Part shown: positions 47,605-60,600 of the stretch, piece after piece | How the letters are laid out: each line of letters begins with the position of its first letter | Position numbering within the stretch: the stretch's first letter is position 1 | DNA from: Stichopus chloronotus | Lineage: Eukaryota > Echinodermata > Holothuroidea > Aspidochirotida > Stichopodidae | DNA: 64,000 nucleotides | Direction of reading: 5' to 3' | Assembly (NCBI GenBank): GCA_021234535.1 | Contig: CM037835.1 | Location: forward strand, 9,734,001-9,798,000 | Position numbers and translations under genes: made by a program | The notes under the pieces: model-generated | What the model saw: the letters and a program-made list of their open reading frames with translations, nothing else | Databases searched by the model: none | What the model was told of the DNA's origin: nothing

Positions 47605-47870
47605 ACCTGTTAGGTGATAGTGGGTGGTTCCCTATACAACCATCACCCCATTATATTTTTTTGCAACGTTCATTTTCTAGGCAAAGTTGGTTGAAAATCA
47701 GTTATATCGCCTTATGTTCTGAATTGGACAATGAAAATCTTTTTTCTTCACGATTTCATTCAAGTTTGGGTGATAATGGGTGGTGCTCACTACAACCAGA
47801 ACCCCCATTCTATTGCGCTACAATGCTGATTTGTTAGGCAAAACTGCTTTTGAAATTCCTGCATGTGCAA
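47605..47870 (+). repeat. Diverged tandem duplication, about 160 bp
   Basis: GGTGATAGTGGGTGGTTCCC and GGTGATAATGGGTGGTGCTC start the two halves. Both continue through CTA.ACAACCA....CCCCATT and a TTAGGCAAA block. Non-coding, upstream of ACBD5. Confidence 0.75.
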
Positions 47871-48558
47871 AATCTCAATATATGACATCTGCAAGTTTTC
47901 CACGATAAACTACTAGAAAGGCAATTACGCACTTCTGTGATGATGATTTTTAAGTTTACTGGAAATTGTCTGCTACTATTGTGCGCTAGCTTCTATCGAG
48001 TCCATTTCCAACTCGCTGGCTTCTGCACATTAACACAGGCATTACTGATGTGAAACAAGTGGGGACTTTGGTAGCAGCAGTGCTGCTAGTGTACGTCACG
48101 AAGACTGACAGAGCTAGCGCATTTAACTTAGCTGAGCTTACCTGGACCTAGCTTGGTTGTTTGGCTGGTGCTTGCCTTGGAACTTGTTGTTGCCAGCACA
48201 AAGAAAAGTAAAATTTTGGACTGTGTGCAACTTTAAAACCTAACTGCTCAACTTGCTTCCTCGAGTGGAGTGCACGTCTGAACTCTGTTGGTTGCTAGCC
48301 TGTACTGGCCTATTGCCAGGATTTGTAGGCTTAGGGCCTAATTAAATGTAGGAGACACCTAGCAGGAAAACATAAACAAAAAGTATAGGCCTTAATACGA
48401 ACTAACCTGTCATTTACAGTCTAGTCCCACTGCAACGTAAAGTTAGCCGAATAACCCATGCTACCAGTATTTCTGTGCTACCTGCAGTAGCATATTCTGT
48501 TGTTGACGTTGTTACTACCGATTATACCGTAAGTGGATACCAAAATCATACCAGTACC
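47870..48558 (+). promoter_or_regulatory. ACBD5: ACBD5 upstream region / 5' UTR
   Basis: Contains no other gene and no obvious TATA box. The stretch immediately 5' of the ATG (about 48450-48558) is free of the repeats found further upstream. A stop-free frame leads into the ATG from 48475 without an earlier ATG, so 48559 is the first possible start in frame. Confidence 0.3.
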
Positions 48559-48622
48559 ATGGCCTCTGTGGAGGAAAAATTCAATGCAGCAGTGCAAGCT
48601 ATAAGGAATCTTCCTAAAGATG
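48559..48622 (+). CDS. ACBD5: ACBD5 coding exon 1
   Basis: Residues 1-22, MASVEEKFNAAVQAIRNLPK onward, ends in phase 1 at GATG|GTAAGC. Aligns with human RFEAAVKVIQSLPKNG, helix 1 of the ACB domain. Confidence 0.93.
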
Positions 48623-51600
48623 GTAAGCAGAGCTTTTGTCTCATTTCATGTGTATAGCCAAGGCTATTTTTTGCAATGTGTTGTGTCTTTTGACCTGGAC
48701 GCTGGTTGAATAATGCAGTATCACTAAAGTATCAAACACTGTTCACCTGGACTCAGCTGATATAGCCTAACTAGGGACATTGGCTCAAGGGAGAAGGGCC
48801 ACATTTAGTCCACCAGTTATTTAAGAAATCAGTGATGTAGCAGTTTAAAGACGGCCTCGAATTCTGAGTCAACTCACGTCTCACTTCTTACAGTACAGAG
48901 CCGCCCGAACACAAAAGTCGCGTCTCGACCAAATGAATAACAGGAGAAATTTGACAATAGAGTCGGTGTCTGGGACAATTGTCGAATTTCTCCATCTATG
49001 GAGCTGGACTAGTTTTGGCACAGTTACGGTATTCTAGAAGTCGTACCAGTGAGTCCATAGACACCACCTTTGTAATGTATTATCATCATGTGCTGAGGGG
49101 TGGTACTGGATAGAATTTGCTTTGTGTAGCTTTCAGTATTTGCAGAGATGCCAAGTATCATGCCTACGGTGTGTGTCACACACCTCAGAGTCAAAACTCA
49201 TGCTCACATGCTCAGCTAGCACAATCACATGCTTTTACAGCCGTATTTGGAGAGAAAAGTTAAAAAGTACCAGATTTTGCAGGAAATATCTGATGTGAAA
49301 TCCAAGCTTATGCCACAACACGGCATCATGCATTGCATGCTTACACTAACCTGAACGTATGTCACTCTGTATTGTGGTTGCTATGCAGGCAGTACACACA
49401 TAGAGTCAATGAATTCAAGCATGTACACTAGTGCCGTACAATACTGTATGTTTCTTACATTGCTAGTCCCAATGGTACGTGTGCAACATCCACTAAACCC
49501 TGGTGGATACACTGATCTCTACATTAACTGGATCGGCAGAACAGATCCTCTCTATGATGCCATCAAAACGTACTCTTTTGGGTGAACAAACATGACTGAA
49601 AACACATTTTGCTGGCTACAGTTCGCTACAATGGAGACAGCCAATCTAGTTATTGACACTCTTATTAACATGATTTAAATGCAGTCTACACATGCCGGGA
49701 ATAATTGTCAGCTGAAGGAAAAAACCATGAAAGCTATAAGTGTAAAGTTGGTTTTGTTGCTTTGCATGAATACAAGCAATCTTTCCCAAACTTACAGTAC
49801 GGTTATCAACTTTAGCAAACAGGGTACCAAATGAGGCCCAGATTGCACCATAGAGCTTCTGAAAGCTCAAAACTTCCAGGGCCCTAAGGTGGGCTCTCGC
49901 CAATGGACTTTGCATTCAGTGCGCTCCTCATGGGTCACTCTCCTTGGGTCCCTCAATTCCTGGACACCTGCTACAGTAAACCCAGTATCATCTGAAATGT
50001 GTCTACTTCAGAAAATACTGCACTGTATGCTACTCTGTCATCAGAAATACCACTCTCTTAAAGTTTGTGTCAAAATCATGACTGTGGACAGTGGACATTT
50101 TCAGACAATGACTTGAGTAAAATTCTAAGTACTATCATCCAGGTGAATGTTTTGAATTTTCCTAATTAGACACTGTTGGTGAAATCCTTAAGTGCATTAC
50201 TTTGGAGCCCACCGCTCTATATCGATGCAAAGTAAATGGGTTTGAAGATAAAAGACTGTACATATGCAGAACATGTACACAATACATTGCCTTGTAATTT
50301 TTTCCAATGATATTTTATTAGGTATAGATAACCATTTTTTTGAAAGGATCATATTCAACAAAATTTGTAATAATTGACAGTAATTTAAATTAGAAAGAAC
50401 ATATGTGCAGTATGTTAAGAGATCAAAATCCAAATGGCTTAAAGTATTATAATACTGTAGATCAAATACAGGTTACAGTACTGTAGAAGTGGAATTTCTG
50501 AAACTATTGTATGTACAGTTGTTGACCCGTATTTCCCTACATGAATTGTTGTGGGGATGTGTGGGTTACAGTACATTAAATCTAATATCTAACCAATCTT
50601 TATTTTGTAAAAGACCATTGAGAACAGTTTATAAGACCAGCTGTAATGAGCATACAGTAATAATATATTATTTATATCAATGCCTTACGTATTATTTTAT
50701 TTGATAGATTAAGACTGCCAAAATAATGTTCAGAGACCAACAGATCTGCAAAATTTGTTAATATTTAAAGGACATGATCATCATTTTACTAGACAAAATG
50801 AAAATATTCACCATGTGTTTGCTCATAGTACTGTACTGTACTGTACTTTAAAAATAATGTGTACAGTACTGTATTTAATTCTATTTATGGAGTGAAACGG
50901 TGGAACTCACTGAATGATAAACAGAAACAACATAATGCAGTAATCATGAAATGATTAAAAAAAAAAGTTCAGGAAGCACCGTGTGTTTGTAGAGACATGT
51001 ACAGTATGCCAGGTTAATGTCAAGTAACTGTATTTCATTTATTCTTTTTTTGTACTCATGTTCTACACAGTTAGTGTACAGAGAGCATTGGTTTCTTGTC
51101 CAGCTACAGTATATTTATTTACACCTTGATATTTACAAGAACATTACTTTTCTGTTGCTTTGCTTATAATATGTTTGTAGTTTGATACAGATTTACTGTA
51201 AGTTTTGGGGAGAGTTAAATAATAAGCCTACAACTTCTCTCTGTCTCTGAAATTGTGAATTATTCAAAATCGTAATAACTTTTTATATTCAAAAATGGAA
51301 TGTGACTGATTACATTATTTTGTCAACTCTTTGTACTTATTGCATGATGTATAAATAAATGAAATGAACAAAGAATTGATATTGATAAAAACCATTTAAT
51401 TGTGCAGGACATTTTTTTCTTACATTCTCATTGAACATCAAAGAGGGACAACATGCTTCAATTGTGAATGAATATTAACCACTGCAAACATCTTTGCACG
51501 TCAACGGATACAGATATATATATAAGACCTATTATGAACAAAACATGCATTCTCACAGCACTGTAAAAAAATTGTTTTGTTGTGGAAACTAACTTTTTTA

Positions 51601-54600
51601 TCAAACTTAAGTACAGTAGAAGATGACAATTTGTAAAAGCATGTACGTGTTTTCGTACACAAATGATTGTAGCATATTACAGATCATTGTATTAATTCTC
51701 TGTAACTTGTGAGCCAATCTCAGTTTAATCATAGAGAGCAGTTCTTCATTCTCAATGGTTTCATTTCTTTCACCTCCAGGCCCTTTCCAACCGTCCTATG
51801 ACATGATGAAAAAGTTTTACGGTTTGTTTAAACAAGCCACTGAGGGACCTTGCACTGAGGCTCGACCAGCGTTTTGGAATGCCATCAAGAAAGCGAAATG
51901 GTGAGACTCAAGTGTGTTCTCTTTTCAGACTGTTGAACATTTTGACATATGTATTTTGATTGAGCTGGTTGTGCATATTATAGATATATATTGAACATAG
52001 TAGGTAAGAAATATTTGGAACTTCTTTTTTCACAATTCATTTGCAGAGAGATTTCATTAAATTGTTGTCATTTTACTCCCCTGACAGTTAAATTTTCAAT
52101 AACAACACATGACTTTGCAGAACTTTTATTTTAAAAATTATGATGCCCTGCTCAAATCTCATTTCAGGGAAGCTTGGTCATGCTTAGGTGACATGTCAAA
52201 AGTCAAAGCCCAAGAAGAATATGTCAATGAAATGCTGAAGGTAAGGCAACACTGTATTCTATTCTTTGTTTTTTTTTTAAGATTTTGTAAAGTGCTGAAG
52301 GCACTTGGTATAAGTTGGGAAAAGCAGAAGAAATGATATGATTTTCCTTTATGTTAGGAGTTTGTTTGAAATGTGTTACTGGGACATGCCAGCAGAAGTG
52401 GAATTTCGCGAACATTTATTACAGTTGTTACGCCGCTTAGACCTCTGGGAACAGCAAACTAGAGTACTGTACATACTGCACTGTACAAGTGCAGATTTTG
52501 TAAGTTAAGTAGTTCTGAGTTTATAACAGAAGACTTGGCATCACAAGGTTGTGAAGTAAATCAATCCAGTGACTACCAACCTGTTTAGATGGGTCTATGT
52601 AAACAGTCTCTCTCTGTACCTGTAGCTACCATAATTATTAGGTTTATGATAAGCTGCAAACTTTACTATCTTATCTCATTGACTTTGATCAGAGTAATCT
52701 GGTAGGTACTTTGTATACAACTACATAGATTAATTGCTATACATATCAACACAGGTCAGTATTCCTGTATGTGCAATGGCATAGGCCTGCAGTGCAATAA
52801 AAACAGAGTGCCTAATTACGCCCAGCTAATCATCATTCCCCTTTGTGTTTGATTTAATTCTGAGATAATTAGTGAGACTGTTATGATTTTTCTCTTCTTG
52901 ATGATAAATAATCAGCTAACTCGGCAACTGCATGTTCACGCTATGGTTGTCTGACTCTGGCAGATTGTGCTTCTTTCCAAAATGTTGTTTTCTTTTCAGT
53001 GTCTTCTCTTTTGTATGTGTGCATTTAGAGAGTTCTGTATGATGAAGTAAAATATTTTTGGCTGAACTTGCTAAACTTGTTCATCGTGCAATGCTGCAGT
53101 CCATAAGTGCCATCCTTCATGGTGTCTTTGCATGTATTGGTACCTTTGAATCAAGCATAATTTACCTTTCCTTTGAGACACTATTAACAGTTGAATAATT
53201 AATGTACAGTATAGTGTATGACCTATGCAATTTTCTCAGAGATGTTTTGCACATGTGCACAAGTAAATACTGAATGTACAGTTCTTGTCTGTTTGTTAGA
53301 TATTTTAGTGTGAATTATAAACCTGTTGCATCCGTGGAAAGGGAAAAAGACTGGAGAATATATAAAATTGTTAAACTTATATTAAACTTTAAAAACCCTT
53401 TAGGCTTACGTTGTAGTTTGTAACGTATTGTTTTGAACAAGTGGATTTGTCTTACCATGTTATAACACTTTTCTAAGTCACAGCTTATTAAGTTTTTAGA
53501 TCCTATTGGAAAAACAGCTCACCTTTTTTACAACTGAAGATGTTCAGCCGTTGTCCCATTGTAATAGTTAATGTAACTTTATAAATGACAACCAAATGTT
53601 GTAATTACTGTCACTTTCCGTTTAGTCCACCAAATCAGTCAGTGATTTTTGTTTTAGATTTTACTTAGAATATTAGAAACATTGAAATGAAATTTGGCAA
53701 CTTATCGAACAGCAGAATACAATTGAGTTCATGATAGCACCTATATTTAATAATTGCATCGTCAGACCGACAGTTAATTTTGGAAAGGACAGCAATATTT
53801 TGCATGTCAGGTGTCCCTTGAACAATTGGATGATATAGCACTGCTTAACTTTAAAACCGCTTACTGCATCTCTCTGTCTCCCTCATGACCTCCTGTCCCC
53901 ACCACCTCCACCAACACCTCTGAATCCACTGCACAGAGAATGTGTGCAAATTATAAAATCTGTACTGTACATACAGTAGGCCTCCACCAGAATATGTGCA
54001 TGCAATGATGTACAGTACAGTACCATGATTGCCTGGTGACAGGTATACAGTAGTTTGCTACTGTACTTTGTTTGTGTAATGATTTGCCTGATTCGTCAAC
54101 ACAAGGATTTGGTTGCTATTGCCACCACCATTCGAGTTTTGTGTTTGAGTCACTGTGAAGTGTTAAAATCAGCCAATGGTAATTTGTCTGGTTGCTTCTG
54201 TAGATAATGGTTGTGAACTTCAAGGCTAAAGATGTCAACCATATGGTGCAAGTGAGTGGGTCCAGTGTTTTCTTCACCTCTCTGAGAATTTCACCTCACA
54301 TCTTTCATCATGATTGCTTTTTCTAGCATACTGTAATTGTTTTGCAAGTTACATTTACATTCAATACTCATTCTATCCTTTTGCCTCCTCATCTATACCC
54401 AAGAGCATGATTCGCATTTTGCAACAACAACGAGTTCATTATACAGCACTGCAAATATCCTACTTTTGATAATCTCTTTTGGCTATTTCAATTTCCTGTC
54501 ATGTTTACCGGGGTAGGGGTAGAAGCAACTGCATTACACAAGACCATACAAGCAGAATGTATATTTGTATTTTGATTAAAATTACTGCTTTTTAATAGTT

Positions 54601-57600
54601 TAAGTTTGATGAAAAAAAAATAAAACTAATAACTCGCTGTCATGTAATGGCATGCCAAAAGCGAGCCATGTACACTTCAGTATGTACATCGCTCAAGGTG
54701 GTTTACAGTAGACACAACACAATATCTCATTTACATTGCAATACAAGTGTTCTCATCTGTCAGTATTCTACAGACCTGTTTCTTGTTCTTTCACCCATTT
54801 TGTGTGCCATTGATATTACAGATCATAACCATTTGCTTCTTTTTACACACAAAATCAAGATTTTGAGTGTTTCTATAACTTTTGAATGCCATGGTACTGT
54901 AGGCATTGAAGTAGGGTTGGGCGGTATCCCTGTATCCAAGTCAGTACCGGTATTCGCAGCACCGGTATTAGCAGCACTGCCGGAAGCAAAATCTGAATAC
55001 GCGAGTACCGGTACTTTTGAATACTTGGCAGTACCGGGGAAAATTCTTGGTGGCGGTGGTACCGGTACCGCCTCTAACAAATAAACAAAAATTTGTTTTT
55101 TCGAATGAAGCGTTAATACTTAATTATCAACGTCAAAATGGACCAAAACCAAATTCCAAATCCATTTTAAAACTGTTCATTTCAATATCTCACTAAAACA
55201 AACCTCAGTGCTTCTGAAAGTAAATGTATTCATCGCCGTAATCGTGACTGAAGTGAATTTTACTCTGCCATTGTTTTCTTTTTTCATCTTACAAGTCTTT
55301 CATGGGTTAAATGTACCACTGTAAAAACAGCAAAGATTTAGGCCAAGTGTTCTTTCCTTATAAAAACAATAAATATCTATAAGCCTTGTACCATTCCAAT
55401 GTACGTATTTTGAGTGCGATAAAAAAGAAAAGAGGGACACTTGAGATACAATTACAGAAAAAGACAGGTTTGTAGTCAGTGGTTTATGAAATGTATTCAG
55501 CAATGATGTAATGTCACTCTGGATGATGCCGAATGCTGCTACGGAGGGATCTGTGTTTCGCGGTTGTGAGGAAGGAGCAGAATCAATGTTCGTTTTGTAC
55601 TGCTGGCAGACTCAAAATCGATGTAGGTTGCTGTCATTTTGTGTCTATTAGAGACCGCTTTACATTTTCTTGACGTACATGACAAGCAGACTAGAACGGA
55701 GCGAGATGTGGAACCACACCATGGGTGTGGGTATGAAAATGTTTCTTCCCCAAGCTGTGCGGCAACTTGGGTAATCTTAAAGAAGGTCCATGACATTACA
55801 TGCCATTCCTGTATTAACAGCGCACTTCACAGCTACCACTAACATACGGTAACACCACTAACAAGATTGATTTTTCTTATTCTGCCAAAGTCATTGATTA
55901 AATCAATAATTCAAATACCAATTTATTATTGATAGTATGGAAAAGTATTTCTGGCAATTTTGCTCGGTCTTGGCTTTTTGTTTGTTTGGCAATTACCACT
56001 TGTGTGCAAGTTTTGGACTTGAAGGTATTTACAAGTGAGGATTTTGCATTTTCGACAGAAAGTTTATGATAATAAACTGAAGCAAAGTGTTTGTATGTTT
56101 TGTTATGTACACAATCCACTGTGACAAACTGTAAGGATTAAAACAAAGTCTGTAGTATGAAATGTACAGCATGTCACCATATACAGTATTCATGACATTA
56201 CACTTTACTTGGTTAAAGTACAAAATGGCAGCTGTCATGGTAACCATGGTAACCATAAACCTTGTGGAAAACCGTATCCCAAAAGTGTACTAATTTGATG
56301 GTTCTTGCTTCAAGGCATAATGTGCTTCCACAGGCCTCCAGAATGTCATCACAGAGTCATTGATAAGTATGTCAGTGCATTGCTACAGCACAGTATGCAT
56401 CATTAAAAGTGATGAGCAGAACCTGAAACAATTCTCATTAAATTCTTGCTCTTAAGGGTGTAATTGGCAAGCTGTTTTGCATATTAAATGTGGCATACAC
56501 GCATAATGTACTTTCCAGTGTGTTGCCTCCTTTACATATGACTGCATGAACGTGTCAAACTGCAGCAAATGTAGAAATTAACATCTTTATCATCAGCCCC
56601 CATGTTGGTGCTTGTTGTGCCTAGTTAATGTAGTTTGTGTAGTTCTGCATATGCTTTCATACTTTCATGATAAATTTGCCTCAAGTTTTGCTGCTCTTAT
56701 TTGTGATATCCCCATTTCTTTGTTTTCTGTATCTTCCTAAGGACCAGACCAGGAAAGTTTTTACATTTTGTTCATCTACTCTCCAGTGATGAAAAATACC
56801 AGACTTTCTTTTGTAGGTTGTGTTACATGCTTCTAGAAAAGAAATTGAAAAGTAAAACCCTGAGTGAAAACCTGTTGGATTTTGTTAATATCTTTTACCG
56901 TTTTTGAGATATGACTTTTTAAAGTTTGAGAAAAATGCATAACAGATGACGTTGAGTGTGGCACAGTGTCTGCATTTCTTTTGCCAAGCCTGCATATGTC
57001 ATCTCTTAATTACTGAGTTTCACATTGGTAAGTGATATTGATATTTTTTAAGAAGAAAATACATGCGTCCAAAGTAAAACTCTCCAGACATATGAAATGC
57101 TCAAATGTTCTTGAAATAAAGGTGACATAAACAAAGGATTAACATGAGACATATCATAGGAGTCCATCTCTTGATGTCACAAATTTGCACACTGTGGGAA
57201 TGATACAGCTGTGAAACACTGTTTTCCTGTAAATTGGTCAAACTGTTTAGGATTGTGATAGAATTTGTGACTTTTTTTAATATTTTCAATGATGAATGCA
57301 CCCATTACTCCAAAATGTCATTTTCATGTCCCACGATCTTTGATTACCCAAATCATATAAAGCAATTACTAGGAAATGGCAGATTCAACCTACAGCATCA
57401 AAATACATTCTGTTTGTCTCATTGGTTTAGATTATCGAAGCTATGCCCCAAACTGAGGAAGTGAGAAATTTTCTCCAAATTATGGGTCCATTCTTTGAAG
57501 TGGTAACTGTCAAGGATCCAGAGGAGAAAACACCCGATAGAGGGATACCAAATGGAAACGTGGTCCACGTAGTCAACGGTGATCACCACGATGGATCAAA

Positions 57601-60600
57601 TCTGAACGGTGTCGACGGTGAATTGATTCAAGATGGTGAGGATTGGAGGATCAAATCGCAGTAGGGGCATTTTGTGATATGTAAAAACATACTAGAGTCC
57701 ATGTTTGAGAGGCATGTAACACTGTGAATGTTGACTTGAGGTTGTCCTCGTCTCTCAGATTTGGTCGACCTGCCATCCGTTTATAAGTGGCATTCTGCAA
57801 CCAATGATTAAGAGTCAATAATGTGAAAACTAAGACAGTGTGCTCTGTGAAAACAAGCAAGGGGTAAAATGTCAAGTGTGAATTACAGAATAGTTATCTC
57901 TGAAATAACCTAAAACTGATGAATTATTTGATCAATCATTGTACTGTCAATGATGTCATGGACATTTCCTATTTTTTCATATTTCCATTTCCTCATTTTC
58001 AAGAGGCAGTACTTTTGTTCATGTTTCTTGATTCACATTGAGTGGTTTGCTCTACAATTGAGCTCATTGCATTGAGTGGATCATGTAGACGGGGACAAGA
58101 CTCCTTTGTAAATTTTGGTTGTGGTATGGCTATATACTGTAAGAAGGGTGATTATATTTTGGCAATTTTGTATTTCCTTGGTTTGCAAATAAAAGACTTG
58201 AGTAAGTCAAACTCAAAGGTTAACTGTACAGTACATGCAAGGGTGAATGTTGTTGCCTCCGTGTATCACATACCTCTATATATGGTCACGGTCAGTCCGC
58301 AGAGACTCTGGACGCTTTGAATACAGTATATATATATACACACCTCTACAATACCATGATATGGAGCCGTAGCCTACAGTCGCAATGTTAATAGAGGCAC
58401 TGCTGGAACGTTCCATAGTAGTCTGGCAAAGGAGCACTCGTGGACAGTGGGGGGTTGCAATTTTCTTAACCACATTTTTAGCTCACACCAAGTGTGTGAG
58501 GTATTAGAATGAGGCTGATGTCGTCAACTTTTTTCAAAAGCCTTCTCTTTCTTCATTTTTTGAGATATCTGTCTGAAATTTGTTCGGTGTGTTTTTTGGG
58601 ACAGACGTATTTTTTTCCACCTAATTACATTTCGACTTGCTTAATTCATAGGGGAGTTGCAATGTAATTTTTGGAGGAAAATCAGGTTTTTGGTTGCTCT
58701 TTTGCACACGGCACTCTAACTGAACAGGTTTAGCTGGAGAGCTATTCTGTGGTCACTCTAGCAAACAATAATCAAATGTTACGGTTGGTCTGGCCAGCCT
58801 GTCTGCCCTGTGGGTCATCGAGTCCAACTGAACTATCACCTATCACAAATTAGTTAGTAAAATATGTGGCTGAGTAATTATTGTAAACTCTAAAGATAGG
58901 TTGGTAAACAGAGTTGATTTGTTGTATCATCAACACTGCAGTGTTTTTTTTTACAAACTATGTACATTCTAATTTTACAACCATTGCAAAAATCTAGTCC
59001 AGCACACATTTCAATTCAGATCCAGCCAAAGCCAGCTCTGACAGGATCTGAACATTATCTATTGCATCCTTACATATCACACACCGGAAAGGAGTTTTAA
59101 CCCTCTCTACAGACCATAGCTGGTACACCTAATGTCATTTTTCAACATCACATGTCGAAATTAATATACCACACTGGCATATGACAATGTCATAAGCTTG
59201 ATTGTGTGTCAACTAGATACTTTTTGTATGTAACATTTTGTCACCTTCCAAGTACTGTACTTTCATTTTGCAATGCTGCAAACAAAGATTACCTCTACTT
59301 AGTTCAGTGACTGCCCTAAGTTTTGACACCCCTATGTTCCGACACACTTATATTTCGACATGTACACTTAAATTCCAACAGCAGCAGCTGATCAATGCGT
59401 CGTTACTATGCCGAGCATCAAAGCTGAGACCCAAAATGGTGCCTGATGTAATGAATGAGTTGTAACATATGAGTGTCAGAACATGGGGTGTGGGAACAAA
59501 AGTGTGTCAGAACATAGGGCCGTAACCCTCAGTTCAATTGTGTGAGCTACAGCTGCATTGCTGCATTAGTCTAGATGTTTGTTAGCTTCCAGTCTTCAAT
59601 AGATCTTTGTCAGTATACTTTGCATGTCATTACTACAATTTAAATGGGGTCTTTATTTGTTGATGCTGTACTGCATATACAAAGTGTTATTAAAATGGAG
59701 CCTTTTGTTCTATCTTCCTGTTTTATTACAGTTTTTGAAATCTGTGAAAGGGTTATGTCATATTCTGTGTTGTCCTCATTGAATTATGGTGTACAGGGTA
59801 CTTACACAATTCACTATAAATAATTGAAGTTGAAGTTCATGTTAAACTTCCGTTTCTTCCAAACAGATAATACAGTGCCCACAGTAAAAGCCTAAAATAC
59901 AAATACATTGAAAAGTTTACAAATATAAAAAGAAAATGATTTCAGACATCAAAATTCAAATACATGAAAGTGGCTAGGTGATGAGAGAAATTACACAGTA
60001 ATCACAAACAGCTGTTTCAATGTTTGTTACAGACAAAGTGAACTCTGATGCAGCCTCCTTGCTTGCCATGGCCCACCGAGACTCCCTCGCAATCAACCAG
60101 CTCGCAAATGGTCACGTCAAGAAACAGGACCTGGAGATTCCAGACAGTAGTGAAGAATCCCGCACCGCCGATAGCACAACAGGTGATGTACATAACTTGC
60201 ATTGGGTATAAATGGGTTTCAGCACTCTGTGCAACAGAATGTCACTAAGAGGCTGTAGTCATTGTAGAGTTAGAGTGCAGAAGGCACTCTACAATGACAA
60301 TGTAGAGACAGGTAAGTGTGTAGGTGGTGTCATGCTCGGACAACTCTCGGTTTATGACCGTAGATATGTGATCTTCATCATGGTCAAACATGTGGTAGGA
60401 TGTCGTGTGTCTATTTGTACATTCTAGAGGAGTTTAGTGGAATAAGACTAATTTAGTCAACTCCAGTGTAACAGCTGCATTACATTTTGACAAGGACAAC
60501 TCTGTAGCTTTATCGATAGGGATGTGCATTACTCAGTCGGTTTGGTAGTTTATTTGGTAGTTTATGTCACTAGTTGTCTCACTCAGTGCAGTTGCATTTA

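Noticed and set aside
49646..49915. 89-codon - strand frame in ACBD5 intron 1
   Set aside because: Repeat-like text without a nameable domain or splice partners; not supportable as a gene.
54647..55084. 145-codon + strand frame
   Set aside because: Its second half is repeat D, whose palindromic CAGTACCGG words keep frames open; no splice or start support.
55539..55796. 85-codon - strand frame with several cysteines
   Set aside because: No recognisable zinc-finger spacing or transposase motif; adjacent to repeat D, so probably element debris.
58480..58720. Possible interspersed repeat starting AGCTCACACCAAGTGTGTGAGG
   Set aside because: Only one copy in the window and no clear ends, so it cannot be supported from this sequence alone.
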